Below, in pieces: positions 26,149 through 34,860 of a stretch of 64,000 bases of DNA. Under the pieces are notes generated by a model. It saw nothing but the letters and a program-made list of their open reading frames with translations, ran no database searches and had not been told where the DNA came from. Every line of letters begins with the position of its first letter. The first letter of the stretch is position 1. Made by a program: the position numbers and the translations under genes. The DNA is from CAVQAH01 sp963784195 (GTDB lineage Bacteria > Acidobacteriota > Vicinamibacteria > Vicinamibacterales > 2-12-FULL-66-21), in NCBI GenBank assembly GCA_963784195.1, contig CAWARA010000022.1:99527-163526 (forward strand), given 5' to 3'.

Positions 26149-26361
26149 GACGACCGCAGCGGGATCAACTTCCGACCTCCAACTCGCAAGAAAATGGCTA
26201 CGGTCACGGAGCTCGAGTCGATCAAGAGGACGGGGACGACCAGAACGTGCTCACGACGACCACGACTCGCCATGACGTCGTGACGTCGTGACCGTCGAAT
26301 CGTTGCAAGGGCCGTCAGCCGTCACAATACGACTTCCGGGGGATTGCCGAGTTGACAGGCG

Positions 26362-27021
26362 TCAGGCCAGCAGCAGATCGGTGAACACGAACCCGTCGCG
26401 CTCGACGGTGATGCCGGTCTTCACCCGTACCGCCTCCGAGAACATCGGCCCGCCGACCGCGCACGTGTGAAACTCGCCGCGCTCGCCGCACGGATCGACA
26501 CCCGGCGGCAGGTCGCGAATCAGCGAGGCATCGTACCGGCGGCCGGCCAGCTCCCGCGGCATGATTCGCGGATTGAGGCACGTCAGGTACGCGTCGAGAC
26601 CACCGTCGATCATCTCCTCCGACAGCGTCTCGGTCGGACGGCCCCAGAGCGGAAAAATCGGTGTCAGCCCCGTGCCGGCGAGACGATCTTCGCGATAGCG
26701 ACGGATATCCTCGAGAAACAAATCGCCGAATGACACGTGGGTAAACCCGTCGGCAACCGCCTTCCCGACCGCCGAAGCCATTCGCGCTTCGTAGACCTCG
26801 TTGGAGCACGGTGACGGCAGCGGAACGGTGATGAGCGGCAGTCCTGCTGCGTCAGCCTGCGCGCGCAGCACGTCCGATCGGACCGCGTGCATTGCGACGC
26901 GATCGACCGTCTCGTTGATCGTCGTCAGCAGCGCGGCAGGTTCGCCGATGGCTTCCTTGCGCAACACGTGCAGCATCCAGGCGCTGTCTTTGCCGCTGCT
27001 CCAGGAAACGAGAATCTTCAC
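26362..27021 (-). CDS. PP-loop ATPase, diphthine-ammonia ligase-like (COG2102/TIGR00290 type), copy 1
   Basis: 219 residues from a GTG overlapping the stop of btuF. PP-loop SWSSGKDSAWMLHVL at the N-terminus, INETVDRVAMHAVRSDVLRA, VSFGDLFLEDIRRYREDRL and DPCGERGEFHTCAVGG match the family of Dph6-like ATP pyrophosphatases. Bacteria have no diphthamide, so the substrate must differ; adenylation-dependent amidation is the family chemistry. As the last gene of a B12-riboswitch operon, a role in corrinoid salvage or amidation is a reasonable inference. Confidence 0.82.
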   Translation of the reverse strand: MKILVSWSSGKDSAWMLHVLRKEAIGEPAALLTTINETVDRVAMHAVRSDVLRAQADAAGLPLITVPLPSPCSNEVYEARMASAVGKAVADGFTHVSFGDLFLEDIRRYREDRLAGTGLTPIFPLWGRPTETLSEEMIDGGLDAYLTCLNPRIMPRELAGRRYDASLIRDLPPGVDPCGERGEFHTCAVGGPMFSEAVRVKTGITVERDGFVFTDLLLA

Positions 27022-27896
27022 TTGAACGCCTCGGGATGCAGCGCGCGGGCGAGCAGTTCGGTGCCCTCGGCAACGCGGGGCCCCGGCACGACGGTACGCT
27101 GATCGGCGATGAACGCGATCCGTTCGGATTTGACCGCCGGCACCGCCGACAGCGACTGCCATACCGAAATTTCCTTGCGCCGCATCTCGTCGGTCAGCGA
27201 TGTGCCGCGTAACTCGAGTATGACCTCGGGCTGCCGCGCGAGGACGAGCTCCGCCGTCGCCTGAACCGATTGGCGCTTCACGTCCGCGAACACGTTGTCG
27301 CCCCCGGCGACGACGAGCATGTCCTGCAGGAATCCGACTCCGCCGCTTGCGTAGATCCCGCGCAGCGCCAGCGCTTCGCGGCCGAAGACCAGCAGCGTGC
27401 GCGGATGCCGGCGGTTGGCCGTTCGCCGTCTGATGTCATCGAGCGCGCGCTCGATCTGCTGCGTGACCTTGGTGGCCTCGGCCGACCGGCCGATCCGGTC
27501 ACCGAGCTGACGGATGGTCACGGTCACATCCGCAAGCCCGGCGTGTTCGTAACGGAAGATCGGAATCGTCGCGCGCTCCAGCTGCTTCTGCAGATCGGAC
27601 TGCGTCGCATAAACAACGACCAGGTCAGGCTTCAACGAGATGATCCGCTCGATGTCTGGATCGAGGAGGGCGCCGACACGCGGCAGCTTCTGCACTTCGG
27701 CAGGGAAATTGTCGTAGCTCCCGACGCCGACCACCTGCGGGCCCGCGCCGATGGCGAACAGCATCTCAGTGACCGCAGGGATCAAGGAGATGATGCGCTG
27801 CGGGTGAGCCTGCGGCTGAACTGCGCCAGGGGTGACAGCCGCGAACACCCACGCCAGCACGACCACGACCGCGCGTCTCAGAATCCTCATCGTCAA
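27018..27896 (-). CDS. btuF: ABC transporter substrate-binding protein, BtuF-like
   Basis: 292 residues with a signal peptide (RRAVVVVLAWVFAAVTPGAV). The helical-backbone class III binding protein pattern is clear: PQRIISLIPAVTEMLFAIGA, VVGVGSYDNFPAEVQKLPRV, PDIERIISLKPDLVVVYATQ, then RTLLVFGREALALRGIYASG and QPEVILELRG. The DNFPAEV-K-P-VG motif is typical of cobalamin/iron-chelate receptors. Riboswitch control and neighbouring permease point to vitamin B12. Confidence 0.88.
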   Translation of the reverse strand: MTMRILRRAVVVVLAWVFAAVTPGAVQPQAHPQRIISLIPAVTEMLFAIGAGPQVVGVGSYDNFPAEVQKLPRVGALLDPDIERIISLKPDLVVVYATQSDLQKQLERATIPIFRYEHAGLADVTVTIRQLGDRIGRSAEATKVTQQIERALDDIRRRTANRRHPRTLLVFGREALALRGIYASGGVGFLQDMLVVAGGDNVFADVKRQSVQATAELVLARQPEVILELRGTSLTDEMRRKEISVWQSLSAVPAVKSERIAFIADQRTVVPGPRVAEGTELLARALHPEAFK

Positions 27897-28900
27897 GCCT
27901 TTTTCACCAGCAGCCAGAGGAAGAACGGTCCACCGATCAGCGCCGTGATCACACCGACGGGAATCTCCACCGGAGCCATCGCCGTGCGCGACACGACGTC
28001 ACAGGCCACCAGGAATCCCGCGCCAAAGAGCGCCGAGGCCGGCAACACGACGCGATGATCGGATCCCACGATGAGCCTGACCAGGTGCGGAACGATGATT
28101 CCCACGAATCCGATCGGCCCGGCAATCGAGACGGCGGCTCCCGTCGCCAACGATGCGCTGAAGAACGCCGCGCGCTGAACGCGGGTGACGTCGACGCCGC
28201 GCGTCTCCGCCTCCACAGGTCCGAAGCTGAGGAGGTTCAGCGGACGCGCGATCCAGGCGAAGACGAGGAAGGCGACAATGACGAGCGGCAGTGAGCCCAG
28301 GAGCGGCCGGTAGCTGGCGATGTCGAGGTCGCCGATGAGCCACCGCAGCATGCGATACGTCTCGGCGAAGTCGGCCAGATACTGCACGAAGAGGATCAGC
28401 GCCGAGAAGAACGCGTTCAGCGTGACGCCGGCGAGCAGCAGAACGTTCGTCGAGAGACCGCGCTGGCGCGCGCGGGCCAGCGCATACACGATCGCAACGG
28501 CCCCGAGAGAGCCGGCAAAGCTGGCGATCGGAACAGCGGACACACCGCCCCACTCGACAGCCCATCCAAACGTGATGGCCAGCATGGCGCCGAGCGCCGC
28601 GCCGGCCGAGACGCCCAGCGTAAACGGTGTGGCGAGAGGATTCCTCAGCAGGCCCTGAAAGACGACACCAGCCGCCGCCAGCGCTGCGCCGACCAATGCG
28701 CCTGCAAGGGTGCGCGGCATTCGCGCGACGAAGAAGATCTGCGCATCGACGTTGTCGCTGAACGGGATCGACGTGTCGAAGGCCTTGCGCAGGCTGATCG
28801 AAGTGGAGCCGGCAAGCGGGGCAAGGAGAATCGCGACGGTGGCAAGCGAACCGAAACCCAGGATCGCGACGAGCACTCTGCGCCGGATCGGCTGTGTCAT
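27893..28900 (-). CDS. btuC: FecCD/BtuC-type ABC permease
   Basis: 335 residues with about 10 membrane segments. Signatures: RMPRTLAGALVGAALAAAGV, FQGLLRNPLATPFTLGVSAG, LLLAGVTLNAFFSALI, GDLDIASYRPLLGSLPLVIV and GPIGFVGIIVPHLVRLIVGS, which is the conserved coupling region. The ATG at 28900 overlaps the stop of the ATPase gene (ATGA). It forms the inner-membrane channel for B12 uptake with the BtuD-like ATPase. Confidence 0.92.
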   Translation of the reverse strand: MTQPIRRRVLVAILGFGSLATVAILLAPLAGSTSISLRKAFDTSIPFSDNVDAQIFFVARMPRTLAGALVGAALAAAGVVFQGLLRNPLATPFTLGVSAGAALGAMLAITFGWAVEWGGVSAVPIASFAGSLGAVAIVYALARARQRGLSTNVLLLAGVTLNAFFSALILFVQYLADFAETYRMLRWLIGDLDIASYRPLLGSLPLVIVAFLVFAWIARPLNLLSFGPVEAETRGVDVTRVQRAAFFSASLATGAAVSIAGPIGFVGIIVPHLVRLIVGSDHRVVLPASALFGAGFLVACDVVSRTAMAPVEIPVGVITALIGGPFFLWLLVKKA

Positions 28901-29703
28901 TGCACGGTGCGGCGAAGAGGGACGATGACGAGATGTCCGGCGTCCTCGTGCCGGTGGACATCGGCGTCGACGCCGTAGAGCTCGCGAATGTTCTCCCGCG
29001 TCAATACTTCTTCCGTGGGTCCGGCAGCGATCACGGCGCCGTTCCGCAGCATCACCATCGTGCGGCACAACGTGGCGGCAAAGTTCAGATCGTGTGTGGA
29101 CACGACGACACCGATGGGCATGCGCTGCTGGATATCTCTGAGGAGCGCGGCAACCTCGAGTTGATAGGCGAGATCGAGTGCAGCGGTAGGCTCGTCGAGC
29201 AAGAGGAACGTGCCTCGCGATCCGCCGTCAGCCCTGCGGACCTGCGCCAGGGCGCTCGCGATGATCACGCGCTGCTTTTCGCCGCCGCTCAACGTCGAGA
29301 ACTGGCGATCCTCGAGATGGTCGGTGCCGGTCGCGGCAAGCGCGTGGCGCGCGATCGCGATGTCGGCGGGACCCTCGATCTCGAATGGGCCGAGATGCGG
29401 ATAGCGTCCCATCAGGACGACCTCGAGGACGCTGTAGTCGAAGGCGAGGTGCGTCTCCTGCGCCACCACGGCCATGCGTCGCGCCAGGCTGGTCCGCGGC
29501 ATGGCCGACACGTCGGCATCGTCCAGGACCATTCGTCCGCTCTCAGGTTTCAACGTTCCGGAGAGTACCCTGAGCAGCGTCGTCTTGCCCGAGCCGTTCG
29601 GCCCGATGATGCCGACGAAGCCCTCGTCGCCCACATCGACCGACACACGCCGGAGGACGGGATTGGGTCCGTAGCTGAACGACACATCAGTCGCGCGAAG
29701 CAA
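28897..29703 (-). CDS. btuD: ABC transporter ATPase, BtuD-like
   Basis: 268 residues. Walker A GPNGSGKTTLL near residue 35, Q-loop VVAQETHLAFDYSVLEVV, MGRYPHLGPF, signature LSGGEKQRVIIASALAQ, Walker B GTFLLLDEPTAALDL and switch STHDLNFAATLCRTMVML. This is the FepC/BtuD subfamily. Its start lies inside the 3' end of the upstream PP-loop gene (17-bp overlap), implying coupling. Confidence 0.9.
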   Translation of the reverse strand: MLRATDVSFSYGPNPVLRRVSVDVGDEGFVGIIGPNGSGKTTLLRVLSGTLKPESGRMVLDDADVSAMPRTSLARRMAVVAQETHLAFDYSVLEVVLMGRYPHLGPFEIEGPADIAIARHALAATGTDHLEDRQFSTLSGGEKQRVIIASALAQVRRADGGSRGTFLLLDEPTAALDLAYQLEVAALLRDIQQRMPIGVVVSTHDLNFAATLCRTMVMLRNGAVIAAGPTEEVLTRENIRELYGVDADVHRHEDAGHLVIVPLRRTVQ

Positions 29704-30472
29704 CGACGCCTCCCGCTACGGGCGCTACGGTGTCCACGAGTTCGATGTCCAGCGCCCAGCAGCCCGATCGCAGCACATGACCAGTGCTCCGGACCTGCAG
29801 CGGACGCTGGAACAAGGGGCTGTTGGTCACGAGCGTGTGGTACTCGCCGTTTTCTCCGCAGGGGTCCACACCGATCCGGGGGAAGTGGGTCAGCAGGTCC
29901 AGTGTGAGCGGACGTCCCAGCCAGCTCGAATCGAGGAATCCGGCGCGCGCGGTCACGATCATGGCTTCGCCGCCAGTTTCGAGAAACTCCCGCAGCATCG
30001 ACGACGTTGGCTCACCCCAGATCGGTTCGATGGCGATCAGCCCGGCCTCAGCGCAGACCTCCTCGGCCCACCGCCGGTGCTCCTCGAACATGATGTCACC
30101 GAAGATGACATGCGTGATGTCATCGTCGCGAAGTTCACGCAGCGCGTCGGTGAAGGATGCCGTGTAGGTGGCCCATGAGCATTGCCGGCTGACGAACTTC
30201 AAGCCCATCAGCGCGGCGTGCGCTTCGAGAATCTCCGGCCGCAGGCCGTGCGATCGGCTCCGCGCCCCCTCTTCATCGAACATCGTCAACATCGATACGA
30301 CGTCGTACTTTTCGTGCATCCGGTGGAGCGCGGTGCAGGAGTCCTTGCCCCCGCTCCAGGAGACCGCCGCTCGAAAGGTGGCTGGCACCTTCCCGGGGAA
30401 GGTGCCAGCCACCAATTGCGGGTTCTGCGTACCTGCGCGGTCGTTGCGACGAACGGTTGGCGAAATGGTCAT
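29687..30472 (-). CDS. PP-loop ATPase, diphthine-ammonia ligase-like, copy 2 (N-terminus partly from a repeat)
   Basis: About 261 residues. The PP-loop AAVSWSGGKDSCTALHRMHE, CSWATYTASFTDALRELRDD, IFGDIMFEEHRRWAEEVC, GVDPCGENGEYHTLVTNSPL are the same family as copy 1. About 30 residues precede the PP-loop, and of these LVAGTFPGKVPAT is encoded by hairpin repeat B (30377-30413). In relatives the PP-loop starts a few residues after Met, so the repeat has inserted at the gene start and the reading frame has stayed open. The gene lies 12 bp after btuB in the B12-controlled operon. Confidence 0.78.
   Translation of the reverse strand: MTISPTVRRNDRAGTQNPQLVAGTFPGKVPATFRAAVSWSGGKDSCTALHRMHEKYDVVSMLTMFDEEGARSRSHGLRPEILEAHAALMGLKFVSRQCSWATYTASFTDALRELRDDDITHVIFGDIMFEEHRRWAEEVCAEAGLIAIEPIWGEPTSSMLREFLETGGEAMIVTARAGFLDSSWLGRPLTLDLLTHFPRIGVDPCGENGEYHTLVTNSPLFQRPLQVRSTGHVLRSGCWALDIELVDTVAPVAGGVVASRD
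30377..30413. repeat. Dispersed hairpin repeat B, copy 2
   Basis: Perfect 15-bp arms (30377-30391 and 30399-30413) identical to those at 4807-4845 apart from the loop. This copy lies within the 5' coding part of the PP-loop ATPase gene. Confidence 0.8.
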
Positions 30473-30484
30473 CAACTGGATGGC

Positions 30485-32690
30485 TCAGAACGTGACGCGG
30501 ACGCCGGCGCGCGCGGCGCGGCCGAGCGCATGGAAACCCAGGGGCTCCATGTATTCGGTATCCGTGAGGTTGTCGATCGCACCGAGGATGGAGAACACCG
30601 GCGTAATGCGGTAGCTGCCGCGGAGATCCCAGCGCGCGTAGCCGTCGTTGGACGTAATTGCCGGGACGAGCGAAGAGAAATCGCTGTCGACGCGGCGGCC
30701 GACGAACGTGCCGATGCCGTCGACCGTGAGATCGCGCCACGTCCAGACGATCTCGGCAAAACCTGAATGCCGGGGCCGCCTGAACAGCCATTGTCCTTCC
30801 GCGAAGACCGGATTCGTCGGCGCCGTGCTCTCGAGAATCTCTGACGAGAGGAACGTGTAGCCGACGGTCGCGTGAATCGACGGAGCGGGCGCGGCGACGA
30901 ACGTCAGCTCCGTTCCCTGCGCGCGGGTCAGGCCGATGTTGAAGTACTGCGCCGTGAATGGCGTGAAACTGATCGTCCTGGTCGAGATGATGTTCCTGAA
31001 CCGGTTGTAGAAATACGTCAGTTCGACCTTGACCCGATCGTCGGCGAGACGCTGCTCGACGCCGGTCTCGAAGCTCCGCGATCGTTCCGGTTCGAGATCG
31101 GGGTTGCCGAGCGAGAACGGGCTCGGGCTGAAGGACTGGGCGATCGTCGGTTCCTTGATGCCAGCCCCGTACGCCGTCTTCACCTTCGTTTGACCGAACC
31201 CGCCGTTCGCCTGCCGGAGAATGTAGGCGAGCGACAGCCGCGGAACGGCCGCTCCGCCGAAGCTGTCGTTGTGTTCGAGACGCAGGCCAAGCGTCAGAAA
31301 CGTGCGGTCCCACAGCGCCTGGTGTTGAAGCGTGACGCCGAAGTTGTCGCGGCTCGCCTTGACCTCGGATTCGGCCAGCCGGTTGGTCAACGTTGCCCGC
31401 TCGCCATCCCAGTCGAACGCTGCGGTGATGAGGTGCGTGCCCTTGCCGCCGACGCGCCAATCCGCCTGGTAGGCGGCGTGATGACGACGTTCATCGGTGT
31501 TGAGGTCGTAGAGAAAATCGGTGAACTCGAACGCTCCGACGCTGCTGCCAAACTGCGGCGTGAACGGTGGATCCTCGACCAGGTTCGTCGAGTCGTAGTC
31601 GGTCATCGAAAAGGCGTAGGTGGCCCGGTGGCGCAACGCCGCATTGATCTCCTGACTGAAGGTGGCGCCGACGACACCATCGTTTCGATCGAAGAAGGCG
31701 TCGAGATCGGGACGCCCGTACGCGATGGCGCCCGGCACGCCAACGTCGCCGAACTCGGTTCGTGCAACGAACCGCAGCGTCGCGGCAGGCGCCAGCTGCA
31801 CGCCCGCGGTCGCTGACAACGTCGTGTTGTCGTATTCGTTGTTCGGAGCGTCGTTGTCGGTGACGATTTTGGCGGCGCCCACAGAGTAGTCGAACTTTCC
31901 AGCGCCGCCAGCCACGCTGATCGATCCGCGCCCGGTGTCGAACGACCCACCCTCGGCCGTCATGGCCACGCGCGTGTCATTGCCCTGCGCGCGCTGCGGT
32001 GAACATCTGGAGAACACCGGCCATTGCATCCGATCCGAAGAGCGCCGACTGCGCGCCGCGCACGAGCTCGACCCGTTCGAGATGCTCCGACGTGACGTTG
32101 CCGAAATTGAACGTTCCGCCCGGTTCGTTCAGCGGAATGCCGTCCAGCAGAACCTTCGTGTAGTTGCTTTCGCCGCCCCGGACGAACAGCGACGTCACGT
32201 TTCCGTACCCGCCGTTCCGCACGACCGTCGTGCCGACAGCGGTGCGAAGCAGATCGGCCACCGGCGGCGACTGCCGACGCTCGAGGTCCTGGCGATCGAA
32301 CACGGTGACGCTCGAGGCAAGCTGCCCGGACGGCGTTTCACCTCGCGTGGCGGTCACGACGATCGATTCCTGAATCGGTGCGACAGCGAGCGTCAGGCGA
32401 ATCGGATCGGTCGAGCAGGCGGCCGACATGGCCTTGAAGCCGGTGAGCGCCGCTTCGACGCTACATTTGCCTGAGACTTCTCCATGAACCCGAAACGCGC
32501 CACGCTCGTCGGCGAACGTTGTCGCGACCACGCGGTCGTCGCTCTTCACCGAGACGACCGCGCGCGGCAGTGGTTGGCCCGAGGCGTCCGCGACAACTCC
32601 GGTCAGCGCGATCTGCGCGGCGGAAGCCAGGGATGCAAAGGTCAGTAAAGGGAATAGCAGGAAGGCCGGACGAACGAAATGCGTGCGCAC
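30485..32690 (-). CDS. btuB: TonB-dependent receptor, BtuB-like (frameshift near 32000)
   Basis: The coherent protein of about 735 residues starts at GTG 32690 with a signal peptide (FVRPAFLLFPLLTFASLASA), then a carboxypeptidase-regulatory-like domain (ALTGVVADASGQPLPRAVVS), TonB box QESIVVTATRG, plug (VTVFDRQDLERRQSPPVADL, LFVRGGESNYTKVLLDGIPL, LERVELVRGAQSALFGSDAM) and a barrel (YGAGIKEPTIAQSFSPSPF, LGNPDLEPERSRSFETGVEQ) ending in Phe (RVTF). Near 32000 the frame moves by one extra base from DAMAGVLQM to QGNDTRVAMTAEGGSF. It is the outer-membrane B12 receptor by context: first gene after a cobalamin riboswitch. Ribosome site AAAAGGAG precedes the GTG by 6 bases. Confidence 0.85.
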
Positions 32691-32698
32691 TCGAGGCT

Positions 32699-32945
32699 CC
32701 TTTTCGGCGTGGTCTCGCGCCGACTAAAAGGACGTCCCCGGCGGCCAGGTATCCTGGCTTGCGGATCGTCGCGCCCGAGGCCTTGTCTTCCCGCACGACT
32801 CCATTAATGATGCGTCGCGCTTTTCAGCGCTCCGCTGGATCGTGCAGTGACGGCCGGTTACCCGGCCCGGGACCTCGGAGCTCCCCGCTTACAGTGGCGG
32901 CACCGCGTGGGTCTCTCACCCACTTCGCGTGGCCGACGGGATTGG
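32699..32945 (-). promoter_or_regulatory. Cobalamin riboswitch with ribosome-site sequestering hairpin
   Basis: On the minus strand the conserved cobalamin pieces appear in order: gccactg core near 32892-32898 (ccgccactgtaagcgggg), the cgggaagacaagg block near 32790-32805 and the B12 box agccaggatacctggcc (about 32742-32758). A downstream hairpin follows: ccttttagtcggcg pairs with cgccgaaaagg (32699-32731), which buries the ribosome site AAAAGGAG of btuB. This suggests translational OFF control by B12. Boundaries are approximate. Confidence 0.85.
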
Positions 32946-32983
32946 GTTAGACGTTTGTTCTAACCCGCGTCAGTTGTCCGTCG

Positions 32984-32989
32984 AGTATA
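32984..32989 (-). promoter_or_regulatory. -10 box upstream of the B12 riboswitch
   Basis: TATACT on the minus strand (gctatactcg) lies just before the riboswitch leader and is the only good -10 candidate there. A matching -35 box is not clear. Confidence 0.4.
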
Positions 32990-33067
32990 GCACGCGTTGC
33001 CGCTTCTCCCGTGTTTCCAGTAAGATGGAGTGTTTTCCAATCCGAGATACGATACACAGAGCAGCGC

Positions 33068-33665
33068 ATGAGCAAGAGTTCGACGGTCACGAAGCGTGTC
33101 AGCCCGTTGACGGGAGCCTCGGCTACGGCGGGCGGGCTGGTGGTGCACGCGGAGACGGTCACGATTCAGACCACCGAACGAATCGAGCTGACCGACCTCA
33201 CCGATCGGGTCATGGCTTTCGTTCGCACGTCGGGCGCTCAAGGAAGGAACGGTCAGCGTCTGGTCGCTCCACACCACGTGCGCGGTTTTCATCAACGAGG
33301 CGCAGGCGGCCCTGCACGCCGACATCAAGCGCTTTCTCGATCGCGCGGTCGCCAGGGAAGACGACTGGATGCACAACGACCCGCGGCATTCGGATTGCGA
33401 TCGAATGAATGCCGACTCGCACCTGCGCGCAATGCTCCTCGGCCACAGCCTCACGCTACAAGTGACAGGCGGCGAGCTCGTCCTCGGCCAGTGGCAGCGC
33501 GTGATCGTCGCTGAGCTCGACGGGCCGCGGGCGCGCACGATCCGGCTGCAGGCTATGGGGTTGACATTAGGAGACACGAGGCCGCCGTGCTCTGTACGTG
33601 CGACAAGGCTCGAAGGCCGTCGCGCGAAGCGCGTAGAGGCGTGGGGTGGGGCCCCATGCGCATAA
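33068..33665 (+). CDS. yjbQ: YjbQ/UPF0047 family protein (frameshift near 33235)
   Basis: Starts at ATG 33068 (MSKSSTVTKRVSPLTG). The first part VHAETVTIQTTERIELTDLT, DRVMAFVRTSG is followed, one frame later from about 33238, by KEGTVSVWSLHTTCAVFINE, ALHADIKRFLDRAV, DDWMHNDPRHSDCDRMNADS HLRAM, LGQWQRVIVAELDGPRART. SLHTTCA..INE and the NADSHL and LGQWQ motifs with conserved His define the family; E. coli YjbQ shows weak thiamin-phosphate-synthase activity. The family normally ends near RLQAMG, so about 30 extra C-terminal residues come from repeat-like DNA. It is divergent from the btu operon. Confidence 0.83.
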
Positions 33666-33672
33666 AGAGAAA

Positions 33673-34860
33673 ATGCAGAAGCGCATCGCACAGCTGGGGC
33701 TGGAGGACATCGACCGGAAGCTCGAAGCGGGCGTCAGGCTGACGTTCGACGACGGTGTTCGTCTGTTCGAGTGTCCCGATCTGCTGGCGCTTGGGTGGCT
33801 TGCGAATCGTGAGCGCGAGAAACGGCACGGCGCGCGCACCTACTACAACTTCAACATCCGCCTCGAAGCCACGAACGTCTGCGTCGCGAGTTGTCTCTTC
33901 TGTTCGTTTGCGCGGTTGAAGCCTGGCGATGCCGGTTCGTACACGATGTCGCTCGAGCAGGCCTGGAACAAGCTTCGCGAGCGCGCCCACCAGCCGCTCA
34001 CCGAGATCCACGTCGTCAACGGCCTGCATCCCGACCTGCCGTTCGACTACTACCTCGAGCTGCTGCGCGGGTTCAAACGGATCAGGCCGGGCATTCACCT
34101 GAAGTGTTTTACAGCCGTCGAGATTGCCTTTTTCTCGGATCTCTACGGAAAGACCGATTTGCAGATTCTCGAAGAGCTTCGCGACGCGGGTCTCGATTCG
34201 CTGCCGGGTGGAGGCGCCGAGATTTTCGCCGAACGAGTGCGCCGCAAAATCTGCCACGACAAATGCGGGACCGATCGGTACCTCGAGATTCACAAGCTGG
34301 CGCACGGCCTGGGGATGCGCTCGAACGTCACGATGCTCTACGGCCACATCGAGACGAACGGCGAGCGCGTCGATCACATGCTGAGAACCCGCGCGCTGCA
34401 GGACGAAACCGGCGGCCTCCAGGCCTTCATTCCGCTGGCGTTTCACCCCGACAACAACCAGATGCGCAAGCTTCCCGCCCCGAGCGCGGCCGACACGCTG
34501 CGCGTGCACGCAGTCTCGCGTTTGATGCTCGACAACATCCCCCACATCAAGGGGTTCTGGATTGCGACCGGTGTCGAGGTGGCGCAGATCGCGCTCTGGT
34601 TCGGCGTGGATGACCTGGATGGAACCGTGCAGGAAGAGAAGATTTACCACATGGCGGGCGCCAGGACGCCTGAGGCCATGACCACGTCGGCCATCCGCAA
34701 GCTTATCCGTGCCGCCGGCCGAGAGCCCATCGAGCGGGACACGTTGTACAACGTGATTACCGGTCCCGATGCGCCGGACGGTCCGGAAGTCGTTCCGGGC
34801 TCATGTAGTCTCGATATAACAGTCGCGGGCGAGCGAGCGAGTCACCGGGGTGTCCGGTGA
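33673..34860 (+). CDS. mqnE: Aminofutalosine synthase MqnE (radical SAM)
   Basis: About 395 residues from ATG 33673, preceded by aaagag; a GTG at 33646 in frame is less likely. The radical SAM cluster is C70-x3-C74-x2-C77 (ATNVCVASCLFCSFARL), preceded by ARTYYNFNIRLEATN, typical of MqnE rather than MqnC. Further marks: VNGLHPDLPFDYYLELLRGF, LKCFTAVEIAFF, LPGGGAEIFAERVRRKIC, GHIETNGERVDHMLRTRALQ and LDGTVQEEKIYHMAGA. It joins the chorismate-derived enolpyruvyl benzoate to SAM in futalosine menaquinone synthesis. The end overlaps nadA by 4 bp. Confidence 0.95.
   Translation: MQKRIAQLGLEDIDRKLEAGVRLTFDDGVRLFECPDLLALGWLANREREKRHGARTYYNFNIRLEATNVCVASCLFCSFARLKPGDAGSYTMSLEQAWNKLRERAHQPLTEIHVVNGLHPDLPFDYYLELLRGFKRIRPGIHLKCFTAVEIAFFSDLYGKTDLQILEELRDAGLDSLPGGGAEIFAERVRRKICHDKCGTDRYLEIHKLAHGLGMRSNVTMLYGHIETNGERVDHMLRTRALQDETGGLQAFIPLAFHPDNNQMRKLPAPSAADTLRVHAVSRLMLDNIPHIKGFWIATGVEVAQIALWFGVDDLDGTVQEEKIYHMAGARTPEAMTTSAIRKLIRAAGREPIERDTLYNVITGPDAPDGPEVVPGSCSLDITVAGERASHRGVR

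Noticed and set aside
26149..26361. Possible gene in the mqnD to PP-loop gap
   Set aside because: Only short frames; it contains a small gacgtcgtgacgtcgtgac repeat near 26273 and nothing else convincing.
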